From assembly GCA_032690845.1 (NCBI GenBank), contig CM064428.1, positions 59,271,575-59,335,574 of the forward strand: a stretch of DNA of 64,000 nt, written 5' to 3'. A model generated the notes under the pieces. It ran no database searches, was not told the origin of the DNA, and saw only the letters and a program-made list of their open reading frames with translations. Source of the DNA: Eleusine coracana subsp. coracana (lineage: Eukaryota; Streptophyta; Magnoliopsida; Poales; Poaceae). Shown here in pieces: positions 35,601-45,810 of the stretch. Every line of letters begins with the position of its first letter. Position 1 is the first letter of the stretch. Both the position numbers and the translations under genes were made by a program.

Positions 35601-37356
35601 ACAACATATATTATTGGTGGCCATGAGTTGTGTTGAAATAATTTGACTTGTAGTTCAAATGGTGCTCAAGTTTGATCAATTTTTACGTGATTTTGTTTCA
35701 ATTCGATTTCAAACTTTTTGGGTGGGCTTTGTGGTGTTGCTTGTTGTGCCTAGGGTTCCATGGTTCTGAACTTGGACACCCAGGGCCGGCCCTGACTTTT
35801 TGGTGGCCCGGGCAGAATAAAAAATGGGGGTCTTTATAGTTGTTGACCAAGCATAGAGACAACATAATAATATATATTAAATTATATTATTTTTTAATAT
35901 TAAAACTAGTTCCCTCTAGCAATAAGATAATAATAATTTTAAAATACAAAAAATACCCTCAGCTTGTTGATACACAACTATGGTCAACTCATCGGTGTTT
36001 CTTGAAGGGTCTGGTGTTTTAAAATACTTATCAATAACACATTTATGTGATTCAATCAACTCATCTTGATGGTTTTTTTTTCTTTTCTCATTGCTAGATA
36101 AATACTTTCTAATGGAAGACATGAGAATATGATTCAATCGAGTCTAAAATCTAAAAAGGAAAAATAAATAATTATCAAATTATTTTGTATATATCTAACT
36201 GAATATGCAAGAAGATCAATTAGGATCAAAGAAGATTTTGAACCTTGAGAGCTGGAGCACCGGAAGAGATCGATGGTGTTGAACTGCTTATGCTACTCAC
36301 TACTCGGCGGACTCCAGCAACGACAAATTGTCAAACGGCTGATCGGTCTTGCCGAGTCATGCGTGGCTGCGTGCGTGTACGAGTATGTCTACTGTCTACG
36401 ATAGTTGAGGTGGCGTCGAGGCGACGAGCAATCGTGGGTACGATATTTGGAGTGTTTATTTATCTCAGATTTGTGACGTGATCTACTTTTAGACATCAAT
36501 CAGTTTTGTCATAATTTAATGATGGTAGAGGAACAACAACACGTCAAACAATGCATGAGAGGGTAATCTCAGATTTATCTCGATTAAAAGTGTAAAATAG
36601 TCTTATTTACTTAATAACGAGAGTAAAAGTAGATGATACTGTATCATGTTTAAGAAGCAGGCACATGTTAGAATTATTATTTGTATTTGTAATAATTCGT
36701 CCATCTTCGAAGGAAGGAAGGAGGTCTAAGATCCTCTCAATTGCTTCCAATAATGCAGAGGATATATACCTGACATTACGACACTGTGGTGACCGCTGGG
36801 TCAGAAATAAACAGATGAGATTGTCTCCTACTGCTGAATTTAGTGGCGCACAAAAATAATAGTCGGTGACTGAAATACTGCTGCTACAGTGCTACATAAA
36901 GTGCTACAGTACTACATAAAGTGAATTTAGTGGCGCACAAAAATAATATACGGTGACTGAAATACTGGTGCTACAGTGCTACAGCGAGACCCACTGCAGA
37001 CAATACGCACCCGATGGAAAAACCCATACGTTCACTGTTAGATGTGGACCCAAATTAAAACAAACAACGAAGAAGGACATAACATCGATTTGGAGAGGAA
37101 ATGAAGCAAGGGGGCGGAACAGGTATGCCGCTTGGAGAGGTTGCCCATTCTACTTCGATTTGATCTGATGCGGTGACGCCTTGAATTTTCGAAGGTGTGT
37201 TTATCGTGTACTACATCTGATTTCTATTCCGGCATGTCCCTGCACTTTTTTTTAAAAAAAATCTGGCGAATTATTGCAACATGCTTGAACTTAGGCCTCA
37301 GAGAAATCTGAACCAAGGAATCCGCAACAACCGGCATCTGAGGTTTGGGGAGCAGT
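32675..37356. other. Intergenic region between the head-to-head NLR genes
   Basis: About 4.7 kb holding the two divergent promoters and repeats. No complete gene is seen. A GC-richer patch (34150-34560) and an open frame at 34957-35316 (-) have no recognisable domain. A CAGGGCCGGCCCTG palindrome at 35782-35795 resembles a hAT-type end, but no partner end was found. Confidence 0.45.
36836..36984. repeat. 87-bp tandem duplication
   Basis: GAATTTAGTGGCGCACAAAA starts at 36836 and again at 36923, followed by about 60 matching bases with few changes. It ends with several GCTACAGT-type words. It lies about 400 bases upstream of the NLR2 start. Confidence 0.85.
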
Positions 37357-38289
37357 ATGCTGAAGCTTCCTGGGCGGCTCGACGAGCTGCTACAGCGGTA
37401 CAGCCACATGCTTCCCAACGGCGCGGAGGATGAGATACCGCTCATCAAGGGTGATCTCGAAAAAATAATAGCCTTTCTCCAGAAATCTGAAGAGGACCAT
37501 GCAGCTGCAATTGTAAAATGCTGGACGAAGGAGGTGCGCGAGCTCTCATACGACATCGAGGACTTTCTCGACCAGTATGAGCATGCTGCCGCTGGGGTTC
37601 CTGTTTCTGCAGGAGGGTGAAATTACCAGACGCAGAATTCCTCGTCATAGGATTATTCGGTGGCGCAGGAGCAAGACTCCTTACCTTCCGGAGAAGCTGA
37701 GGCAGCGCCTGTGGATGGCAAATAAGATCAGAGAGTTCAGCGAGCGTGTTCAGGAGGCACTTGAACGGCACAGCATGTATAATAATCTTCGGGCTTGTAG
37801 CACCGCCTCCTGTAGAAATCCTGATCCATGTTTTGGAGCTCGGCACCCCACACTGGCTGTTGATGTTGATGATGTACACAACCATGTCGGTATCGATGTT
37901 GCCATTAACAAGCTTGAAGAGTGGTTGATGGCAACGGATGGCACAATGGTTCACAATCTTAAGGTGGTATCCATTACTGGATTTGCAGGAGTGGGTAAGA
38001 TCAACCTTGCCAATCAGCTTTACAACAGGCTTCGACACCGGTTCGAATGCCGGGCATTTGTGCGGGTATCCCAAAAGCCTGATATGAGGAGGATTTTCAT
38101 TACCATACTCTCTCAGGTTTGCCCACACCAGTATCCTGACAATTGGAAGGTGCATACCCTAATTTCTATAATTAGGACACATCTCCAAGATAAGAGGTAC
38201 TACTATATATTTCACAGCTTCTTCAACTAACTAACTACATATTTTATTCAAAGAAGTTACATATTTTCATTGCCATAAATTTAATGATC

Positions 38290-39075
38290 AATTCAGCTGT
38301 ATTGGCCAAAGGTATACCTGGCCATCTGGGCCCGGTTAAACAGGCCGGCCCAAGACCCATCAATTTTAACCTGGCACTAAGACTATACGGGCTATGTCGA
38401 CCCAAAGCTTGGCACGGGTCATGCTTGGGCTCAGGCACAAGCCCGTTGTGCTGGACTGAGCACAACCCGGTTAAGATGGCCCAGTTAGCCCGCATAGACC
38501 GTGGCCCGGTTGGCCCATTAATCCTTTTGTTTCTTATCTCTCCAGGTATAAAAGGCTCAGACCCTAATTTTTGAATTTGTTCTCTTCTTTCTGTCGCCAC
38601 TGTCCTACTCTCCAGACTCCCGCACCTCCACTGCTCTGTCGACCCCCCCCCCCCCCCTCCTCTAAACCGCGCCTTTGCCCACCCCCTGCCTCATTCACAT
38701 CATGCCATCGTCCCGTGCATCGCCTCGCCCTCCAGCGCCATGCCGCTGCCCCACAGCGCCTCGCCCTATGCCACACCTTGCCCTCCACGCCATGCCTTCA
38801 CCCTCCGGCACCGTCCACCCCGCGCCTCGCCTTTGCCCTCCGGAGTCATGCTTCATGCTGGCTCAACATGAGCGGGCCCAACGGGCCAACGACAATGCTC
38901 GATCCGTGTAAAAGCCAGCGTGTCGTGCTTGGGCTTGGCTTCAGGCCCATTGTACTAACACGACATGGCCCATTAGCTAGCTTGGCCCATGCCGGCTTGT
39001 TAAGCAAATGACCCAGCCCGGCATGGCTCATTGGCCACCTATAGGCTATAGCCAAAGGCCAGTGTGTCCATTGTT
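38290..39075. repeat. Transposon-like insertion in NLR2 intron 1
   Basis: The insertion starts near a GGTATACCTGGCCATCTGGGCC end and closes near an inverse-like GGCTCATTGGCCACCTATA. It is rich in GGCCCGG/GCCCAACGGGCC phrases, with a C tract and a CT-rich proline-coding-looking centre (38580-38850). It shares vocabulary with 11930-12420. The exact ends and family are uncertain. Confidence 0.5.
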
Positions 39076-41522
39076 GTTGCAAGTCTCTAATGGTTCAACC
39101 ATATAGCAGCTCAGGTAACTGAATACCAGAATGAATTGTATATAGCACTGTTTTTAAGAATTTTTATCTATGGAGCCAAAATTCCTTTTGTGTTTTCTAC
39201 TGTTATGAAATTATTTTTCATAGTTCAAAAATTGTTTTCCAGATACTTAATCATACTTGATGATCTAAGTGCAACATCAACATGGGAAATTATTAAATCT
39301 GCTCTACCAGATGGGAAAAGTCACAGCAGAATACTGACAACAACTGATATTGAGGATCTAGCGCTGCATTGCTGTGGTTATGAATCCAAGTATGTTTTTA
39401 ACCTGAAACCGCTTGATGAGGATGACTCGATAGCATTATTTTTCAGTTCAATTTTTGGTCCACCACGTGAATGTCCTTTAGAACTCAGGGAAGTTTCACA
39501 CGATATTACAAGGAAATGTTGTGGTTTGCCACTTGCTATTGTTACTATTGCCAGTATATTGACAGATTATCTGGGGAGAAAAGAACATTGAGATTATGTA
39601 AACAAATCCTTAGGTTGCAGTTTGATGAAAATTCCTAGAACGGAAAGGATAAAGCAAATCCTTAACCTTTGTTACGACAATCTTCCCCAGTGTTTGAAAG
39701 TATGCATGCTTTATACAAGTATATATGAAGTGGGAAACATAATTCAGAAGGATGATTTAGTGAATGAGTGGATAGCAGAAGGTTTTATCCATGCGACAGA
39801 AGGGCAAGACTGGAAAGAAATTTCAAGAGGTTATTTTGATGAGCTTGTACGTCGAAAAATGATCCAGCCTGTAGATATAAAAGACAGTGGTGAGATTATT
39901 TCTTGCATAGTTCACCACATTGTACTCAATCTAATGATGGACAAGTCTATAGAAGAGAACTTTGTAACAGCAGTACATCACTCTCAAGTAACAGCCATAC
40001 TTGCGGACAAGGTTCGTCGATTGTCTCTTCACTTTGGCAATGCGGAAGATGTAATGCCACCAACAAATATGAGATTGTCACATGTTCGAACACTTGCCTT
40101 TTTTGGGGTCTACAAGTGCATGCCGTCAATTGTGGAGTTTCGTCTTCTTCAAGTCCTAATCCTTCATCTGTGGGGTGATAGTAACAACACCGTCCCTTTG
40201 GATTTTACCAGAATTTCAGAACTTTTCCGGCTAAGATATCTGAAGGTTGCATGTAACGTGAACATACAGCTGCATATCCAGATGCAACCCCTACAATCTT
40301 TGGAAACTCTTCTTGATGCCAGAGTAACTACACTTCTATCAGACAACACTCATTTACCAGACTTGCCACATCTTCATTGTCCAGCAGAAATAAGCCTGCC
40401 CAATTGGATTGGCCACATGACATCGCTTCGCACACTTGGATGCATTGATCTCACTACCGACTGAATGGAGAATTTGCAGAACCTTAGCATGCTGACCAAT
40501 CTTCAAGATATTCGGCTAACCTGCCGTTCCACTGCACTTGAGACCAGCAGTAAGAACAAAATGCTAGACCATCTTCTTACGATTATGGGGACACTTGGCA
40601 ATCTCAGGTCTCTAATAACTCTTGTATCTAAAGCATTTCCTCATGCAAGTTCCTCCGATAGTGCTGATTCTAAAAAACGTAGCTTTTCTAATCACGGATT
40701 CAGCAGAGTGCATATCCCTGCCCATATTCAGAGGCTTGAGTTCTCGCCGCACATTTGTATTTTCTCCTCCCTCTCTAACTTTATTGGACAGCTCCACAAA
40801 CTTCGTTTTTTAAAGATTGGGATCAACAAAATAACCGCGGGCGATATTGATATTCTGAGAAGATTGTCTTCTTTGACTATTCTCTCTCTGTATGTACACA
40901 CCAAACTTGCAGAAAGGATTGTCATTGGGAAGGATGGATTTTCGGTTCTGAAACACTTCAAGCTCAAGTCCTGTGATCCATGGCTGAAATTTGAGATGGA
41001 TGCCATGAGTAATCTCCAAAAGCTGAAACTAGGATTCAATGCTCGCAGAGGAGACCAACGAACTATCATGCCTGTGGGTATGGAGCGCTTGTCAGGCCTC
41101 AAAGAAGTATCCGTGAAGATTGGAGGAGCCACAAGTCCTGAGGCATCCGACCGAAGAACTGCAGAATCAGCATTCAGAGATGCCATCAGGCTGCATGCGA
41201 GGTGTCCAAGAGTCACTATACTTTATGTAAACGAGATCATTGGTTCTATGGATGACGAAACCAGCATAAAACGAGAAGAAAATTACGCGAGGTTTTCACA
41301 GATGCTACCGACGAAGAGAGATACTTCAAAACTAACAGAGAAAAGCACAACCGAAAAAGACAAAATGATTCAAATTGTGCCTTGTGAAAGTTCTCGCGCT
41401 CCTGTCAGGTATGCACATTAGCTTTTTGCCAGATTGATTTTTGCCGACTTGCCTTCCTTTTATTGAGACTGAAAATCAAACACCCATATTGCGGCATAAG
41501 ATTTACACACTATCACTTGCAG

Positions 41523-42298
41523 GAAACGAAAGGGAGTGAGCCAACGAAACAATTGGTTACTAGCAACCCCTACTCGGATGGATTCTCCTGGAGGAAGTAC
41601 GGCTCTACAAAACACAGGTAGCAGCATATCAGCTTATCTGAACCGCACACTCTTAGGCCTTTTTTAGATCCTCTAGTTGTTAAAGTTTAGGAAATTTAGC
41701 TAACTAAACTTTGGATCCATGACTTAAGTTTTTTTCTTATAGAAAAGTTGACATGCATGTTTTTCTTATCCATGACTAACCCCTAAAAAGTAAATATGTG
41801 TATTGAGAGAAAAAAAAATAGCACAGGTGGAGAGGGTTGTTTCGACTTTGATTGTCTTTTTATTAAGTTTAGGAGTTTTTAGCAGAGTTGAGATGACTAG
41901 GAATCTAAAGTTTAAAAGATGGATTGACTAAAGTTTAGGAGAGTCTATAAGTTCATATTTATAGTAAAAGTGACTAGGAGATGGATCTAAATAAAACCTT
42001 ACACCCGACATATATTGTTTCTGATGAAACTGAAACGGCCGCAGAAATTACTACCGGTGCTCGTCGCGCCCCTGCAATGCGAGAAAGACGGTGCAGCGCA
42101 TTGACCGCGATCCGCCTGTCTTCGACGTGCGCTACAGCGGAGAACACAGCTGCCTCCAGCCGAAGAATTCCAACGATCAGAGATCGGGCGATGAGCAGCC
42201 CACGCCCACGCACTCCAACGACCAGGAATCGGGAGCCACGGCAGCAACAGAGGCCGCGGAGGAGGAATTCCCACTCCCATCGACGCCACCACGGTGTT
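41523..42298 (+). other. WRKY domain exons fused to NLR2 (group III-like)
   Basis: Exon 41523-41617 gives NPYSDGFSWRKYGSTKHR, and exon 42045-42300 continues NYYRC...C...H-S-C with the typical AVFDV-like stretch read as PPVFDVRYSGEHSC. The zinc-binding pattern is C-X4-C-X23-H-X-C. H-X-C is the mark of group III, but that group normally has C-X7-C. The intron splits the Arg codon before YYRC, the conserved R-type WRKY intron site. Compared with known domains, about 5-7 residues are missing between WRKYG and YYRC. The frame offset from the NLR exon suggests decay. Confidence 0.85.
41656..41998. mobile_element. Tourist-like MITE in the WRKY intron
   Basis: The ends GGCCTTTTTTAGATCC and (inverse) GGTTTTATTTAGATCC form the TIR. 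The target duplication TTA is present at 41653-41655 and 41999-42001. PIF/Harbinger-type MITE, 343 bp. Confidence 0.85.
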
Positions 42299-42347
42299 GA
42301 TTCCTCTGCGACGACACGGCGAGCAGCAGTCTCACGAACAACTTGCT

Positions 42348-42695
42348 GGGGGTTGTTCGTTTATTTGGTTCTAAATTTTAGTCAGGTCATATTAATTATT
42401 AAAATGCTATATATGATTATTAAATATATATTAAATATAAAACTAATTACAAAGTTGAATGCGCATCAGCGTGACAAATTTATTAAATTTAATTAAATCA
42501 TCATTAAGAGATATTTACTATAGCATCATATTATCTAATTATGACCTAATTAATTTTAATAGATTTGTCTCGTCATTCAGAGGGAGGGTTATGAACTGGG
42601 TTTTGTCAGTAATCTATATTTAATACTTCTAATTAGTATCACAATATTCAATATGACAGATCTAAAAATAAGAGGGGTGAAAACGAACACACCCC
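42348..42695. mobile_element. MITE downstream of NLR2 (family also at 61497)
   Basis: The ends GGGGGTTGTTCGTTT and (inverse) GGGGTGTGTTCGTTT form a terminal inverted repeat around an AT-rich body. About 160 bp of the body (42367-42528) recurs inverted at 61497-61654 at roughly 90% identity. The target duplication is not clear. Confidence 0.7.
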
Positions 42696-43180
42696 AAGCA
42701 GAGCTACATTCACAAATAGAGGAGCTTACAGAGGGCCATAGGAACATGGCTGCTCTTGAGACTGCCTTCCAGGAAATACAGGTTGTTCCATTATATCTGA
42801 AAAAATAAGACTGCATGTGCTAGTCGGTGTTCTACTCCCGAAGAGGAGGAATACGATCTTGTTCTTGATATACTCTACGCCATTTTCATGTACTACTACT
42901 ACTTCCCAACCCCTTCCAATCCTGTACAGACGCAATATTGTAGCCCGTTGGGGACTTAATGACGTCATTCTATCAATATTTTCCATGGTGGTCTACCGAT
43001 TTGAAAAAAGACAATTAAAAGGTTGCGTAGCTTGTCGTCAATGTAAAAGAGAGAATTGGGGAATAAGGACACGAGATATATAGCCACAGAACGACAATAA
43101 AATTTACGATTCACACAGCACAAAAAAAAATTCAAAGTATTTAGAGATAAATGTGAGTCGGTGACACTGGTACTCTCAGT
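42696..43180. other. Intergenic, nothing recognised
   Basis: I see no gene or bounded repeat in this stretch. Confidence 0.4.
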
Positions 43181-43385
43181 CAGGGTTTAAATAACCGTGG
43201 TTAACTGGCCAGTTTTTCCAGTTAACCGTATAACCGATCTGGTCCGGTCATCTCGGCCAGCCGGTTAATCGCTAATAACCGATTTTATTCCTGTAGTAAA
43301 TCAGTTAACCAACCGATTATCCCGATTAACCGGTTGGTTTTCCACTAAACCAAACCGACCGGTTAATTCGTTTATTTGAACCCTG
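43181..43385. mobile_element. hAT MITE, 205 bp, with 8-bp target duplication
   Basis: It starts CAGGGTTTAAATAACC and ends with the inverse-like GTTTATTTGAACCCTG. It is flanked by the identical 8-mer CTCTCAGT (43173-43180 and 43386-43393). The interior is dense in AACCGGTTA words. Confidence 0.95.
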
Positions 43386-43393
43386 CTCTCAGT

Positions 43394-44886
43394 GCCCTCG
43401 CTTTAAAAGAACTGTGGCACAGATTTGCATTGAATATAGTATATTCATTTTCCTTCAAAGGAGATTGTTATTGACTTTGGATTTATTTTGTTGAGGACAT
43501 TTACGTGCATATAGTGACACGAAGCGGCGAATCAAAGCCCTGTACTCCACCAGATCGCCGCCCTGCACCCTGACATGACATGTTGCACCGCCACCCATTT
43601 TGCTCTGTCATGCACGGAATCGTCGTTGCACCATTCCTTCCACACCTAAAATAGCCTTCTGTTCCTCCTTTGCATTGACGACAGTGGCGAAGGCAGAATG
43701 CAGCAGACCGCCAGACCGTGTTGCATTTTCTGTTGTAATTCCTGCAGATCCATTTGGGCCCTGGTGCCTGTGCAGTGTGCACCAGCTAATTCTACATGCA
43801 GAGATTTGGACGGACGGTGAACTACAACATCTGCACTCAAAATAGGAATCGATCTGCAGGAATTACAACAGAAAATGCAAAGATCACTATGTATATACAG
43901 TGACAAAGAGGACACTCTGCCTGTTCATATATTATTAGAGATGTATTTTTAGCAGACGCGTCTCAACAAAACGGCCTCCCATAACAGGACAGGTCATCAC
44001 TCATCAGAGACGTGTCAGGTAGAGTGAAGTCTGCATTGCTGTAGCTCCCATTCGGTAATAAGAATGTCAACGAAATGTGAACATATGCTCAACCTAATAA
44101 ATAATAAATATAGAGAGACAAAATGGCATTCCGATCACCAAGCTATTTAGGTTCCCACCAGAACTACCCATGCATATGTATCCCTTCTCTACATAGAGCT
44201 CTTGTGATTTGCCCTAAAAAAACGTGCTGCATGCATTTGGACTTGGCTGTATATGCACGGCGAGTGAAAACAAGAATAATTACAGGCTGAGGAAATGCGC
44301 AATCAAAGCTACTCATATTCAAATAATATGGACTTGGGTGGCTTCTGGAAATGGCGGACGTGTGCTTGACCAAAACTTCATCCCGAATTGTTTTATGCTT
44401 CTGGCCGCGATCTGCATGAGCTGACGCACTGGGATAGTTTGAGCATGCAGTTTGGGAAAGCCCGCGGAAACTAAAATCTCCATCGACATCATTTAACTCG
44501 TGTTTAAGCTCTGCTTGTTTTCCCTCTATATTCGGCTTTTAACATCTTCATTCTTTCTATGATTCTATCTACATTATATATTTTTCTTCACACTACAGCA
44601 CCTTTTTGATCTTTTACATAACAAGTAGATACAGAGAAGAAAAAAAAGAAGATATGACTTTGTTTAAACAATGCGTGGCATCAGGCCCCTCGATGTTTAA
44701 TTTGTAGAGTGATACAAATAGCTGCTATTTTATTAAAACCCATGCAAGGGAGAGCTAATAGTAGTAAGGACTCCAGACACACGACACACACACACAGCGG
44801 GCGGAACATATGACCAAGAAGGAAATTATTCGGAGATAAAATGCGGTAAATGCAGCTAGGACGCATCATCGGTTATGCATGAAGTA
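43394..44886. other. Intergenic region with a perfect 30-bp inverted repeat
   Basis: No gene is convincing. It contains the 30-bp inverted repeat 43721-43750 / 43851-43880 (listed separately). The right part is the 3' flank of the ACC-oxidase-like pseudogene. Confidence 0.45.
43721..43880. repeat. Perfect 30-bp inverted repeat with 100-base spacer
   Basis: The left arm 43721-43750 is the exact reverse complement of 43851-43880, with no mismatch. Transcripts of either strand would fold into a 30-bp hairpin with a 100-nt loop. Confidence 0.95.
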
Positions 44887-45776
44887 TTAAGCGAGCGTCT
44901 TCTTGAAGCCCTGGAACCTGTCGGCCTTGTCGCCAAACTTGGTGCAATTGTAATAATTAAGGGTCTGTTTGGTAGCGATTCTGGAACCGATTCTTAAAGT
45001 GATTCTGCTCTTGCAGTCCAGAAGCCGGCCAAACAGGTTGATTTGGAAACGGATTCTGCTTCTGGCTGTAGAATCGATTCTGAAAAATGACTTGGGAGCC
45101 GAGAGCTGCGAAATGGTAGCTCCCGCATGAATCCTGGACATGCCACCACGCTAGTTTACGAAACTACCCCTAACCTTTGGGCGAAAATTACAAGGAAATA
45201 CCATTTGGTTCCTCCTCCCGTGACTCGACTCGTCCCGTGACTCCGAAAGAAAGGTCGGGCGACTCGGGCGGCGGCGGCGCCGGCGCCGCTACTCCCTCGT
45301 GCTTCTCCTCCGCGCCCGTCCTCCCCCGACATCCCCGTCCACTAAAGCGGCGGCAGCCGAAGGAAGCTGTGCGGCGCTGCCCCCCGTCCCTACCTGTTGC
45401 TCTGTCCAATTGCGTCGCCGTGAAGGTGCAAGATCCGGCGAGGAGGAAGGCGCCCAGGAGACGGGGATGGCTGGATCCAGTCGTTCCTCCTCCGATCCAG
45501 CGGATGGAGGACCCGGCGGCGCATCTGGGCAGCTGCCACGTCGAATCGCCAGCGAAGGGGATTGGCCAAGCATCTTCGGTCCGGCTGGCGGTGGGGAAGG
45601 ACACGACCCTGCTCCGGTCGATGGCGGCGATTGGCGTGGTTACAGCGCTGTCAGCGGTGGGGACTCCTGTAGCTCAGGCCCAGCTGGCGGTGGCGATCTG
45701 CGCAGCTCTAGGATGATGTCTTTTGGTGACTGGTGTGGCGGCGGTGGCGACACAGTCAGCTCCGGCATTTGCACCC

Positions 45777-45795
45777 ACCCCCCCCCCCCCCCCCC
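45777..45795. repeat. Poly-C tract in Harbinger ORF1 leader
   Basis: About 19 uninterrupted C residues. Similar tracts occur at 10186-10199, 38644-38657 and 60577-60590, each with a different flank. Confidence 0.95.
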
Positions 45796-45810
45796 GGCAG
45801 TGGCTCCGGC

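Larger units (their letters stand above)
37357..42300 (+). pseudogene. CC-NB-ARC-LRR receptor with C-terminal WRKY exons (NLR2, integrated-decoy type), disrupted
   Basis: Exons read are 37357-38196, 39243-41408, 41523-41617 and 42045-42300. Order: coiled coil with YDIEDFLDQY; linker PYLPEKLRQRLWMANKI; P-loop at 37979; kinase-2 YLIILDDL at the start of exon 2; GLPL as CCGLPLAI; RNBS-D-like VCMLYTSIYE; LRRs to about 41220; a charged tail; then WRKYG and the WRKY zinc-finger exon. Breaks: a frameshift near 37600; P-loop GKT changed to GKI; in-frame TGA at 39589 (where relatives read EHWDY) and at 40462; and the WRKY core lies one frame off the NLR reading frame. The intron sits at the same P-loop/kinase-2 site as in NLR1. 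The gene diverges from NLR1. By analogy it would have been the sensor partner; in this haplotype it cannot make a full-length product unless these sites are sequencing errors. Confidence 0.85.

Noticed and set aside
35782..35795. CAGGGCCGGCCCTG as a hAT element end
   Set aside because: It is a self-palindrome and no matching inverted end or 8-bp duplication could be found nearby.
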